Origin: Chitinophagaceae bacterium
Lineage (GTDB): Bacteria > Bacteroidota > Bacteroidia > Cytophagales > Cytophagaceae
Direction: 5' to 3'
DNA: 64,000 bases
Assembly (NCBI GenBank): GCA_028288365.1
Contig: JAQBNU010000067.1
Location: forward strand, 1-64,000
This document shows, in pieces, positions 25,717-35,026 of the stretch; positions within the stretch are counted from its first letter, which is position 1, and the number at the start of each line of letters is the position of its first letter. The notes beneath the pieces were generated by a model. It did no database searches, was not told the origin of the DNA, and worked only from the letters and a program-made list of their open reading frames with translations. Both the position numbers and the translations under genes were made by a program.

Positions 25717-26901
25717 ATGGCCTTCGATACGAATCACTTTGAAACCATCGCCATTCGCACACAAACAGAGCGTTCGCAGAACCACGAACACAGTGTGCCT
25801 TTATACTTAACCTCCAGCTTCGCCTTTGATGATGCGGAACATGCACGTGCATTATTTGCAGATGAAGTACAGGGGAACATTTATACACGCTTTAGCAATC
25901 CCAACACGAGCGAACTCATAGAAAAGCTCTGTCTGCTGGAAGGCGCTGAAGACGGGTTTGCTACAGCAACAGGTATGTCTGCTGTATTTAGTAGCATGGC
26001 TACTTTTCTTTCTCAGGGAGACCATGTGTTGCTATCAAAATCTGTATTTGGTTCCACCGTACAAATCGTCACTCAAATCTTTCCACGCTGGGGAATAGAA
26101 TATACTTACGCCGATATTCATCAACCTGAAACATGGGAAAGTTTGATCAAGCCAAATACTAAAATGGTCATGATTGAAACCCCGTCAAACCCTGCGTTGG
26201 ATCTTGTAGATCTGGAATGGCTCGGTAAGCTGTGTAAATCGAAAGGCATTTTATTGAATGTAGACAATTGCTTTGCGACACCTTATCTTCAAAATCCAAT
26301 GAAGTGGGGAGCGGATATCGTAACACATTCAGCCACCAAATACATAGATGGTCAGGGTCGTGTATTGGGTGGTGTCATCTTATCATCGAAAGCATTGATT
26401 GAAAAAGTGCGCTTCTTCTGCAGACACAGTGGTCCGGCCATGTCTCCTTTCAATGCATGGATCTTATCTAAAAGTCTTGAAACGCTGGCTGTACGCATGG
26501 ATAGACATTGTTCCAATGCATTAGCTATCGCTACATTTCTGGAGTCACATCCGGAAGTAGAAATGGTAAAATATCCTTTTCTACCTTCGCACCCTCAACA
26601 TGAACTGGCAAAAAAACAAATGAAAGCCGGTGGAGGCATCGTGACATTTTTAGTGAAAGGAGGCGTGGAAAGAGGAAGAAAATTCATAAATTCACTTCAA
26701 CTATCGTCACATTGTGCCAACCTGGGTGATACGCGTACTATCATTACGCACCCGGCTTCTACAACACATTCGAAATTGAGTGAAGCCGATCGTGAATCGG
26801 TAGGTATATCACCTGGCTTAATCAGAGTATCCGTCGGACTAGAACACATTGATGATATCAAACAAGATATTGAACAAGCTCTAAAGGCTTCTAAAATGTA
26901 A
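25717..26901 (+). CDS. metZ: O-succinylhomoserine (or O-acetylhomoserine) sulfhydrylase
   Basis: 394-residue PLP enzyme of the Cys/Met metabolism family. YTRFSNPNTSELIEKL, the PLP-lysine Lys208 in THSATKYIDGQGRVLGG, and NLGDTRTIITHPASTTH are conserved. MetZ makes homocysteine directly from acylhomoserine and sulfide, which is what the sulfite reductase across the divergent promoter would provide. The substrate acyl group (succinyl or acetyl) cannot be decided from sequence alone; cystathionine-gamma-synthase activity is the main alternative. Confidence 0.9.
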   Translation: MAFDTNHFETIAIRTQTERSQNHEHSVPLYLTSSFAFDDAEHARALFADEVQGNIYTRFSNPNTSELIEKLCLLEGAEDGFATATGMSAVFSSMATFLSQGDHVLLSKSVFGSTVQIVTQIFPRWGIEYTYADIHQPETWESLIKPNTKMVMIETPSNPALDLVDLEWLGKLCKSKGILLNVDNCFATPYLQNPMKWGADIVTHSATKYIDGQGRVLGGVILSSKALIEKVRFFCRHSGPAMSPFNAWILSKSLETLAVRMDRHCSNALAIATFLESHPEVEMVKYPFLPSHPQHELAKKQMKAGGGIVTFLVKGGVERGRKFINSLQLSSHCANLGDTRTIITHPASTTHSKLSEADRESVGISPGLIRVSVGLEHIDDIKQDIEQALKASKM

Positions 26902-26903
26902 CT

Positions 26904-27725
26904 GTGAAATCATTAAAGAAAAAAGTATTCGCCATATTAGAAACGAATACCCATAAGTATTTTTTAGGAAGGTTTGTTCGTATTCTGATTGTCGGACTCA
27001 TTTTATTGAATGTGTTTGCAGTCATCATAGAAACCATCGCTTCTATACAAGTTGCTTATGGAACACTCTTTGATATCATCGAATTAGGTTCGGCCATTAT
27101 CTTTGCCATAGAATATATTCTGCGTGTATGGGTATGTAATCTCCGAAGGCAGTTTAAAGGTCCATGGGGAAGACTGCGCTACATGGTTACACCCATGGCT
27201 CTTATAGACTTCTTATCCATTTTCCCTTTCTTATTTCTACTCATCGGACGACTCGATTTCAGAGTATTGATGTTGATTCGTTTCTTCCGTCTGTTGAGAA
27301 TCTTTAAACTAAGAAGATATTCTCATGCATTAGAAACACTAGTCAGTATCATTCGTGCAAAAAAAGAAGAACTCATCATCACCTTCGCCACCATTTTTGT
27401 TTTGTTGATTGTTGCTTCATCCCTCATGTACATTTTAGAACATGAAGCACAACCGGAAGTTTTCTCCAGTATTCCTGCTACGATGTGGTGGGGAGTTGCT
27501 ACACTGTCGACCGTAAGTTATGGAGACATGGTACCCATGACAGTGTTGGGCAAACTATTGGGATCATGCATTGCTATCATGGGCGTTGCCATGTTTGCTA
27601 TACCTGCTGGATTAATTTCTGCAGGTTTCAACCAACGAATGATTTTAAACAAACAACAAAAAACGGGGATCAATGAAGAGATCATTTGTCCTCACTGTCA
27701 TCAAACCTTTCATCACCGTCATTAA
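26904..27725 (+). CDS. Voltage-gated-type potassium channel with a Cys/His-rich tail
   Basis: 273 residues with six TM segments and a pore loop. The S4-like segment is RFFRLLRIFKLRR (residues 126-138). The pore has TLSTVSYGD (201-208), where the usual TVGYGD glycine is serine (Ser205). The last 15 residues, ICPHCHQTFHHRH, contain two Cys and four His and look like a zinc knuckle. The start is a GTG two bases after the metZ stop, implying coupling with metZ. Located in the inner membrane. Confidence 0.88.
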   Translation: MKSLKKKVFAILETNTHKYFLGRFVRILIVGLILLNVFAVIIETIASIQVAYGTLFDIIELGSAIIFAIEYILRVWVCNLRRQFKGPWGRLRYMVTPMALIDFLSIFPFLFLLIGRLDFRVLMLIRFFRLLRIFKLRRYSHALETLVSIIRAKKEELIITFATIFVLLIVASSLMYILEHEAQPEVFSSIPATMWWGVATLSTVSYGDMVPMTVLGKLLGSCIAIMGVAMFAIPAGLISAGFNQRMILNKQQKTGINEEIICPHCHQTFHHRH

Positions 27726-27752
27726 ATTTCGTACACTTTATTTTCTATTTCT

Positions 27753-28280
27753 ATGTTCAAAATTGCTGGTATCTGGGGTGCATGTGCGGGAGTATTATAC
27801 ATTGCATTAACATGGGTTTCTTTAGCCAAGCGCCAGGAATTAAATACCTTTCCTGCGTGGGGCTTGTTGTCAACGGCATTGTATATTATTATCCTTGGTG
27901 TATTTATTTTTATAGCCATGCGCAATGCCCGCTCCAAATTTTATAGCACGATAGGAATCAACTACGCACAAACATTATACATCGGCGTCTTAACCGCTGT
28001 CATCACTGGCTTTATAGCGGGTATATTTGCCTTCTCCTACATACAATTTGTAGAACCTGATTTCGGCAGCAAACTGATTATCGAGATGACAGCAGAAATG
28101 ACAAAGCATAAATTGCCCGCAAAAGACATTGCTGAGATGACTACTCAATTAAAAACAAGTTACACTCCACCCAATCAATTCATGTCTTTGTTGATTGGTA
28201 CAACGATCATGGGAATCATCTGTTCTTCACTGCTCGCTATTTTTGTAAGAAACCGCGATACATTCACCAGTAATCAATAA
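27753..28280 (+). CDS. DUF4199-type membrane protein
   Basis: 175 residues with four TM segments: residues about 2-22, 35-55, 72-97 and 142-165. A charged loop (EMTAEMTKHKLPAKDIAEMT) lies between TM3 and TM4. This arrangement and sequence fit the Bacteroidota DUF4199 family, whose function is unknown. Followed by a strong terminator. Confidence 0.8.
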   Translation: MFKIAGIWGACAGVLYIALTWVSLAKRQELNTFPAWGLLSTALYIIILGVFIFIAMRNARSKFYSTIGINYAQTLYIGVLTAVITGFIAGIFAFSYIQFVEPDFGSKLIIEMTAEMTKHKLPAKDIAEMTTQLKTSYTPPNQFMSLLIGTTIMGIICSSLLAIFVRNRDTFTSNQ

Positions 28281-28300
28281 GAAATGCAAGTTAAAACAAT

Positions 28301-28338
28301 AAAAAAGGGGAAGAGTTAAATGACTCTTCCCCTTTTTT
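28301..28338 (+). terminator. Rho-independent terminator
   Basis: AAAAAAGGGGAAGAGT (28301-28316) pairs perfectly with ACTCTTCCCCTTTTTT (28323-28338), loop of six. Ends the DUF4199 transcript. Confidence 0.92.
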
Positions 28339-28461
28339 ATTCATGCATAGATCCTTCGCATTTGTATTATCGCTAGCGGATTGCTAGATTTGTATTCCAA
28401 TAAAAGCTTGGCACTTTTTTCAGCTTCTATTCTATCGGCTTTATTTATATCACTTTTCGCT

Positions 28462-30459
28462 ATGACTATTTTCAAAAGAATTACTATCTGTTTTTTATTT
28501 TCCATTTCTTTATTCTTTTATGCCGGTAGCCTTTATGCACAATGGCAAATCAATGGACCGTTTGGCGGTTCAGTAAAATGTTTGACGGTTGTTGACACCA
28601 TTGTGTATGCAGGGACATTAGAAGGCGGACTTTATCAAAGTACTAATCAAAACATCGAAGCATGGAAACCGTTGTATACAGTATTGAACACAGATAAAAT
28701 CAATGCAATTGCTTCAATGGGTTCGACAGTAATTGTTGGTTCAGCAGATCGGGGGATTTTTATTTCTGCTGATCAAGGTGCCACATGGATTCAAAAAGTA
28801 AATGGATTAACCAATACAAATATACTATCCTTGTTTGTGAACGGAACAAGCATCTATGCTGGTACTAATGGGGGAGGTGTTTTTGTAAGTACCTCCAATG
28901 GAAATTCATGGACTGCTGTTAATGCGGGGTTATCCAATCTAACTGTAAATACGATTACTCTAACAGGCACGACACTCCTTGCAGGGACTAACGGTGGTAT
29001 ATTTTATAGCATAAATAATGCAGCTTCCTGGACTGCGGGTAACACAGGATTAAGTACACTTACAGTCAAAAGTATTATCATTTCAGGTGCTACACTATTT
29101 GCGGCAACAACAGGAGGAATATATAAAACAGGTACACCAGCATTCAATTGGTCACAAAGTAACATCGGATTAACAAGTACGTATGTGAACCAAATTATTC
29201 TCTCTGGTGCTACTTTGTATGCAGCAACAGCTGGCGGAGTGTTTAGTAGTACTACATCGGCTCTATCATGGACTGCGGCAAGTTCAGGCCTACCACATGA
29301 TACAATAACTGCATTAGCTCTATTTGAAAACAAATTAATTGCCGGGACTAAACCATCTGGAATATACACCACCACTCTATCGTCCATCAATTGGTCTGTG
29401 AGCAATACAGGTTTAAATAGTTTAAAAACTTTGGCGCTTTATGTCAGTGACGACTTTATTACAGTAGTTACACAAAAAGGTTTATTTACGAGTAGAAATC
29501 AAGCAGCAAGTTATGTACCATCAAATCGTGGACTGACCGATAGTATTAATGTTTATCGTTTATCCTTTTTTAATAAGAAATCATTCGTCGCTACTGCTAG
29601 AGGAGTATTTATAAGCCTAGACACTACAAAAAACTGGATTGATATTTTCACAACAAACGAGACCATTTTTTGGATAACAACTGGTGGTAATATAGGCCTC
29701 CCATCTAATATTCGTATCCTTTGGTCGGAATCATATGACACGACTATTGTTGCAGGCACAGACATACAAGGAGTTTATAAATATAGAAATGGTCCTATTG
29801 GTCTAGCTTGGTATGAATTCAATAATACGCTAATGCGAAATCAACAAGTAACATCCTTTGCTTTTATAGAAAATAAAATCTTCGCAGGGACTCCAGCCCA
29901 CGGCGTATTTATGAGCGATCTATCCACGCCTACCTGGATCCAGATAAATACGGGATTGCCGAATCAAAATATTACAGCGCTAGTTGCAATAGATCAATAT
30001 CTCTTAGCTGGATATAAAGGAGGCCTAGCCTTCACGTCGAATAATGGAACTTCGTGGCAAACTGTCGACATGACTAACTTTCCTTCTTTTGCAATAATTA
30101 ACAATATTGGATTCAGCACCGATAGAGTTTACATTACAACCTCTACTAATTCGATGTACTCCATTGCTAAAAGTGAATTATTTCCCTCGTTAGCGACCGG
30201 CATCTTTCAACAAGAAACAACATCAACAAAAAACATTGTGGTCTCTCCCAATCCTAATAATGGAACTTTTAAAGTTGATGACTCAGCTCTTGACACAAAA
30301 ATATCAGAGATATCTATTTACAATTATTATGGACAATTGATGAATACTTTTTATGACGTATCAGAGCGCATTCAGGTGAATTATCCTCATGGAATTTATT
30401 ACTTACAAATGCGAACTAGTACAAATGAATTGATAAGTCAGAAAATCATCATACAATAA
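28462..30459 (+). CDS. Secreted Asp-box propeller protein with T9SS type A sorting domain
   Basis: 665 residues starting at the ATG giving MTIFKRITICFLFSISLF, a signal peptide ending SLYAQ; a TTG 27 codons upstream would bury this signal. Residues about 30-580 hold roughly 12 repeats of about 40-45 residues of the form xxLYAGTxGGVFxSTxxGxSWTxxNxGLxxxx. These are Asp-box/BNR-like repeats as in sortilin or photosystem-stability-factor folds, which predict one or two beta-propellers. Residues about 590-665 are a Por-secretion-type C-terminal domain (VSPNPNNGTFKV, then ISIYNYYGQLM), ending in QKIIIQ. It should be exported by T9SS and anchored or released at the cell surface. No catalytic motif seen. 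Confidence 0.9.
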   Translation: MTIFKRITICFLFSISLFFYAGSLYAQWQINGPFGGSVKCLTVVDTIVYAGTLEGGLYQSTNQNIEAWKPLYTVLNTDKINAIASMGSTVIVGSADRGIFISADQGATWIQKVNGLTNTNILSLFVNGTSIYAGTNGGGVFVSTSNGNSWTAVNAGLSNLTVNTITLTGTTLLAGTNGGIFYSINNAASWTAGNTGLSTLTVKSIIISGATLFAATTGGIYKTGTPAFNWSQSNIGLTSTYVNQIILSGATLYAATAGGVFSSTTSALSWTAASSGLPHDTITALALFENKLIAGTKPSGIYTTTLSSINWSVSNTGLNSLKTLALYVSDDFITVVTQKGLFTSRNQAASYVPSNRGLTDSINVYRLSFFNKKSFVATARGVFISLDTTKNWIDIFTTNETIFWITTGGNIGLPSNIRILWSESYDTTIVAGTDIQGVYKYRNGPIGLAWYEFNNTLMRNQQVTSFAFIENKIFAGTPAHGVFMSDLSTPTWIQINTGLPNQNITALVAIDQYLLAGYKGGLAFTSNNGTSWQTVDMTNFPSFAIINNIGFSTDRVYITTSTNSMYSIAKSELFPSLATGIFQQETTSTKNIVVSPNPNNGTFKVDDSALDTKISEISIYNYYGQLMNTFYDVSERIQVNYPHGIYYLQMRTSTNELISQKIIIQ

Positions 30460-30468
30460 GCTACACTA

Positions 30469-31461
30469 TTACAAGCCTAAAGTTTGTATAACTCTTACAG
30501 CAGAAATCTCTCCACACTTGAAATGGCCCAGTGGACAAGCTTTATATCCATGCAAACCACAAGGTTTACAGGTTAAGTATTCTTCCGCTTCGAATACCCA
30601 GGAACGATCTGATAACGGGGTAAAGCCAAATGCTTTTACAGTCGAACAAAAAAATGCAGCACACGGTGCATTCACGGCAGAGGCTAAATGTAATGGTGCT
30701 GAATCGTTGACAAAATTCATCACCGCACCTTTCATGACTCCCGCAGATTCTAATAAATTCAATTTGCCTGCAAGGCTTTCTACTTTATCACTATTTACCT
30801 GACGGATAATCTGCTCACAACCTTCTTTGTCGGATGGGGCTCCCATCAAATACACCTGGTATTTAGGCACCAACAGTTTAATCAATTCCACCCAATGTTT
30901 TTCAGGATATTGTTTGGTAAACCAAATGGAAAATGGTGCCATGCAAATGTAAGGACTCTTCAACTCCAATGTTACAGACTTCGGATAAAGCTTAGGTTTT
31001 GCGGAGGCGTTATCGGTGTACCTCGCAATGAGTTTTTGATTGCGATCTACTTCATGAACAGTTCTGCCATTCTCGTTATACTGATGTTGGACACGGTATG
31101 TAAACAAAAAAGATAACGGGTTTTTGTCGAAACCAATCGTCTCTTTTCCTCCTGACAAAACGGTGATTAATCCAGTCGTAAAAAATCGCTGCAAATTAAT
31201 GACCAGGTCATATTTCTCTTTACGCAAACCTGTAATAAGTTTCCAAAGATTTTTATACTTACTACTCTTATCAAAAATCAATACACGATGCAGGAATGGA
31301 TGATCTTTGCAAATGGATTCATTCCCTTTGCGTACCAATAAATCCAATCGTGCCAGCGGATAAAAGGCGTGTAACTTTTCCAATACAGACGTCGCCAGAA
31401 TTGCATCACCGATGAAGGCCGTTTGAATGACGAGGATCCGCTGCATGGAATTTTTACTCAT
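30469..31461 (-). CDS. Glycosyltransferase family 9 (heptosyltransferase-like)
   Basis: 330 residues. ILVIQTAFIGDAILATSVL is the N-terminal GT9 motif (acceptor side). SIWFTKQYPEKHWVELI and NFVNDSAPLHLASAVNAP form the nucleotide-sugar site. A C-terminal cysteine cluster (CKPCGLHGYKACPLGHFKC) is common in one GT9 branch. GT9 enzymes add heptose or related sugars to LPS core, so this probably acts in envelope glycan synthesis at the inner membrane. Confidence 0.92.
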   Translation of the reverse strand: MSKNSMQRILVIQTAFIGDAILATSVLEKLHAFYPLARLDLLVRKGNESICKDHPFLHRVLIFDKSSKYKNLWKLITGLRKEKYDLVINLQRFFTTGLITVLSGGKETIGFDKNPLSFLFTYRVQHQYNENGRTVHEVDRNQKLIARYTDNASAKPKLYPKSVTLELKSPYICMAPFSIWFTKQYPEKHWVELIKLLVPKYQVYLMGAPSDKEGCEQIIRQVNSDKVESLAGKLNLLESAGVMKGAVMNFVNDSAPLHLASAVNAPCAAFFCSTVKAFGFTPLSDRSWVFEAEEYLTCKPCGLHGYKACPLGHFKCGEISAVRVIQTLGL

Positions 31462-31496
31462 TGTGTATAGTAGACTTATCAGTAACTAATATATAA

Positions 31497-31536
31497 AAGA
31501 AAACCCTGTCACGTATGCACGCAACAGGGTTTTCTT
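31497..31536 (-). terminator. Terminator after the pyrophosphatase-YceI gene
   Basis: AAGAAAACCCTGT (31497-31509) pairs with ACAGGGTTTTCTT (31524-31536). Located 15 bases past the stop. The symmetric A/T flanks could work in both directions. Confidence 0.85.
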
Positions 31537-31551
31537 ATTTCTTTCTCTTAT

Positions 31552-34239
31552 TTATTTTTTTGTAGTCTCTACGGAGAAGTTCACTTTCACTAAATCTCCA
31601 ACCATTGGATTAGATTCACCAACTTTGAAGTCCACACGATTGATTTCAAATTCTCCTTCGAATACATATACATTCGTCTTCATCATTGGATTTGGTGTCT
31701 CACCAGCATAGTTGAACGGTACACGAACTTCTTTAGAAATTCCTTTTACAGTCAACTGACCAACTGCTGTGTAAGCAAATTTACCTTCTGTTTTTTCAAT
31801 AGAAGAAGAAACAAATTTGATTTGAGGAATTGAATCTGCTGCAAAATATTCAGGCGTACGAAGGTGCTCATCACGCATTGAATTTTGTGTGTTGATAGAC
31901 TTCGCATTCAATACCAATTCAATAGAAGATGTTTTCAAATCACCTGTCAAATTAACCACTCCAGTATCTACGCTGATTGTTCCGTTAGCAGTAGACAACA
32001 AGTGTTTCACTCCGAAGCCAACGAATGCGTGGTATTTGTCCAATACAAATGTACCGTTCAATGAATCAATACTTTTTGATTCTACCCAAGCCTTAGGTGT
32101 TTCAGCACCAGACTCTGTTCCTTCTATACTTACTACTGCGATGTATGGAGCAATAACCAAAGAAACGATAGACATCAATTTGATCAGGATGTTCATAGAA
32201 GGACCTGAGGTATCTTTGAATGGATCACCTACTGTATCTCCCGTTACAGAAGCCTTGTGTGGTTCTGATTTTTTGTAGAACATTTCACCGTTGATCAAGA
32301 CTCCTTGTTCGAATGATTTTTTAGCATTGTCCCATGCACCACCGGCATTGCTTTGGAAGATTCCCATCAACACACCTGATACGGTAACACCTGCCAATAA
32401 ACCTCCTAATACTTCAGGACCAAATACGAAACCAACAAGAACAGGAGTAATCAAAGCGATAGCACCTGGCAACATCATTTCACGAATAGATGCTTTCGTA
32501 GAAATCGCTACACATTTTTCATATTCAGGTTTTGCTTTGTATTCCATAATACCTGGAATCTCTCTGAACTGACGACGAACTTCTTGTACCATGTCCATCG
32601 CTGCTTTACCCACTGCTTGAATACACAAGGCAGAGAATATAAATGGAATCATTCCACCGACAAACAAACCAGCCAATACTGGTGCTTTGTAAATGTCAAT
32701 CGCGCTGATACCAGCGATACCAACGAAGGCTGCAAACAAAGCCAATGAAGTCAAGGCAGCAGAAGCGATCGCGAAACCTTTACCGGTAGCAGCTGTAGTA
32801 TTACCTACCGCATCCAAATTATCTGTACGCTCACGCACTTCCGGAGGCAACTGACTCATTTCCGCAATACCACCTGCGTTATCTGCAATCGGTCCGAAAG
32901 CATCAATTGCTAATTGCATCGCTGTAGTAGCCATCATACCAGCAGCAGCGATAGCTACTCCGTATAGACCTGCGAAATAATAAGAAGACATGATACCACC
33001 TGCCAATACTAAAATTGGAATCACAGTGGATTTCATACCGACTGCCAAACCACCGATGATGTTTGTGGCGTGACCTGTTGCTGATTGTTGAATGATAGAA
33101 TTTACAGGACCTTTACCCATCGCCGTATAGTACTCTGTAACGATACTCATTAAAGTACCAACGACAAGACCAACGACAATAGCGAAGAATACATTCAGAT
33201 TAGAGAATTCATAACCACGCAGATTCAATGTTTCTGGCAACATGAACATGACAATGAAATAAGAAGCAATACCAGTGATGGCAATAGAACTCCAGTTACC
33301 CAAGTTCAAAGCCGTTTGCACGTTTGATTTTTCATCCTTGATTGTTACAAACCAAGTACCGATGATAGAGAATACAATTCCCAATCCACAGATTACCATC
33401 GGCAACAAGATCGGAGACAAACCACCGAATTTATCAGTCACTGTAATTTCCTGACCCAATACCATGGTAGCTAAAATCGTTGCTACATAAGAACCGAACA
33501 AATCGGCACCCATACCTGCTACGTCACCTACGTTATCACCTACGTTATCAGCGATGGTTGCTGGATTACGTACATCATCTTCGGGAATACCTGCTTCTAC
33601 TTTACCTACCAAGTCAGCTCCAACATCTGCTGCTTTGGTATAAATACCACCACCCACGCGGGCGAATAATGCAATTGATTCTGCTCCTAAAGAAAAACCA
33701 GTCAATACTTCGATAGCCGTTTTTACGGTGTTAGGACCTAGGTCAGCAAAGATGCATAAGAAGGTGATGAACAATCCTCCAAGACCAAGTACTGCTAAAC
33801 CTGCAACACCAAGACCCATTACCGTACCACCTGTGAACGATACTTTCAATGCTTGTTTCAAACTGGTACGAGCAGCCTGAGTGGTACGAACGTTGGCTTT
33901 AGTAGCTACTTTCATACCGATATATCCTGCAGTCGCAGAAAACACAGCACCTATTATAAAGGCTATAGAAATGATCCAGCTTGAATGAATTTCTTTTCCG
34001 TTGACTTCATGGATGGTTCCAGAATAAGCCAATAACACCGCAGCAAAAAGAACGAAGATACTTAGTACTTTCCATTCTGCTTTCAAAAAAGCCATTGCAC
34101 CGTCAGCTATATAGCCAGCCAGTTCTTGCATTTTGGCATCACCTGCATCCTGCTTGGATACCCAGGCAGATTTGATGAACATGACCAGCAACCCGAGTAA
34201 GCCGAGGGCCGGTACTAAATAAAGAGCATAATCCTTCAT
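31552..34239 (-). CDS. hppA: Ion-pumping membrane pyrophosphatase fused to a C-terminal YceI domain
   Basis: 895 residues. Residues 1-705 are a complete membrane-bound pyrophosphatase with 16 expected TM helices, which couples PPi hydrolysis to cation export. The catalytic loops include [13 protein letters not shown] and DNVGDNVGD (231-239). [10 protein letters not shown] (479-488) has Ala at the K+-dependence position, so K+ is probably needed. Glu187 ([15 protein letters not shown]5) replaces the usual Ser, while the TM6 segment ADLFGSY has Gly249 where Na+ pumps have Glu. This is the pattern I recall for flavobacterial H+-pumping enzymes. Residues 728-895 are a YceI domain ([42 protein letters not shown]). 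It follows TM16 ([19 protein letters not shown]) in one uninterrupted frame. The C-terminus should face the periplasm, where free YceI proteins live. Confidence 0.95.
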   Translation of the reverse strand: MKDYALYLVPALGLLGLLVMFIKSAWVSKQDAGDAKMQELAGYIADGAMAFLKAEWKVLSIFVLFAAVLLAYSGTIHEVNGKEIHSSWIISIAFIIGAVFSATAGYIGMKVATKANVRTTQAARTSLKQALKVSFTGGTVMGLGVAGLAVLGLGGLFITFLCIFADLGPNTVKTAIEVLTGFSLGAESIALFARVGGGIYTKAADVGADLVGKVEAGIPEDDVRNPATIADNVGDNVGDVAGMGADLFGSYVATILATMVLGQEITVTDKFGGLSPILLPMVICGLGIVFSIIGTWFVTIKDEKSNVQTALNLGNWSSIAITGIASYFIVMFMLPETLNLRGYEFSNLNVFFAIVVGLVVGTLMSIVTEYYTAMGKGPVNSIIQQSATGHATNIIGGLAVGMKSTVIPILVLAGGIMSSYYFAGLYGVAIAAAGMMATTAMQLAIDAFGPIADNAGGIAEMSQLPPEVRERTDNLDAVGNTTAATGKGFAIASAALTSLALFAAFVGIAGISAIDIYKAPVLAGLFVGGMIPFIFSALCIQAVGKAAMDMVQEVRRQFREIPGIMEYKAKPEYEKCVAISTKASIREMMLPGAIALITPVLVGFVFGPEVLGGLLAGVTVSGVLMGIFQSNAGGAWDNAKKSFEQGVLINGEMFYKKSEPHKASVTGDTVGDPFKDTSGPSMNILIKLMSIVSLVIAPYIAVVSIEGTESGAETPKAWVESKSIDSLNGTFVLDKYHAFVGFGVKHLLSTANGTISVDTGVVNLTGDLKTSSIELVLNAKSINTQNSMRDEHLRTPEYFAADSIPQIKFVSSSIEKTEGKFAYTAVGQLTVKGISKEVRVPFNYAGETPNPMMKTNVYVFEGEFEINRVDFKVGESNPMVGDLVKVNFSVETTKK

Positions 34240-34346
34240 AAAGAGAATGTATAAATAAGTTATTAGTTAAAAGTTTGTTTAGAGGGGTGCAAGCTATGTA
34301 TTTTAAGTTAATTTTCAAAAATGAATATCAGTCAAAGGACACTATA

Positions 34347-35021
34347 TTAATCCACTGATAAGGCCTTTTCCACCTCCGGAAGCAAAAGTTCTGTCCATTG
34401 TTTATACATCAGTCCCGAAGGATGCAGTCTATCCTCTGCAACTAGCGCTGGATGAGAAGAAGCTTCTCTACTGATAGGCGTAATGTCCACGTAGTGAACA
34501 CCTTTCTTAAACGCGATGCGTTTATTAACTTCGTTAAAGGCATCTATCTCCTTCCCTATTTTAGCTTTACTGCCTGCTCCAAAGGGTGTACAACCATAAT
34601 CTGGGATAGATAAAACAATAACTCTCCCTTTTTTGCTTTTAGCTAACACGATAGCACGATCCACCAATTGGGCAAATTGTTTTTCATAAGCAGCAATTGG
34701 ATATCCTCTAAACTGATTGTTGACTCCTATTAATAAGGTCACCACATCAAAATCATCCGAAGGGTTCACTTTATCCATGGCCGACATCAGTTCGTCGGTC
34801 GTCCAGCCTGTGCGTGCAATGACTTGTGGCTGATCAATGGAAATTTTCTTTTCGGTCAACCCTTTACTCAATAAAAAAGGAAAAGTCTGTTGCTGAGCAA
34901 CAGACTCTCCAATGGTATAAGAATCACCCAGGGCTAAATATTTAATGGATGAAGGTTGACTCATGGCTGTCATACTATAAGTGAAGAACAGAATAATAAA
35001 GCATACATATCCTTTCTTCAT
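34347..35021 (-). CDS. Exported SGNH/GDSL-type hydrolase
   Basis: 224 residues with signal peptide (MKKGYVCFIILFFTYS). Block I is LALGDSYTIGES with the nucleophile Ser in GDS. Block III is LLIGVNNQFRG (GxN). Block V is EDRLHPSG (DxxH). These form an esterase/lipase fold of the SGNH family; the substrate could be an acyl ester of lipid or glycan. Six bases upstream of it ends gcvP, and the two may be cotranscribed. Confidence 0.9.
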   Translation of the reverse strand: MKKGYVCFIILFFTYSMTAMSQPSSIKYLALGDSYTIGESVAQQQTFPFLLSKGLTEKKISIDQPQVIARTGWTTDELMSAMDKVNPSDDFDVVTLLIGVNNQFRGYPIAAYEKQFAQLVDRAIVLAKSKKGRVIVLSIPDYGCTPFGAGSKAKIGKEIDAFNEVNKRIAFKKGVHYVDITPISREASSHPALVAEDRLHPSGLMYKQWTELLLPEVEKALSVD

Positions 35022-35026
35022 AACGA

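Noticed and set aside
31497-31536. Possible riboswitch or attenuator before the GT9 gene
   Set aside because: It is a simple stem with A/T tracts placed after the hppA stop; a terminator is enough, and the GT9 gene runs away from it.
33480-33716. Plus-strand frame full of His/Leu/Arg within hppA
   Set aside because: Antisense of the conserved pyrophosphatase core.
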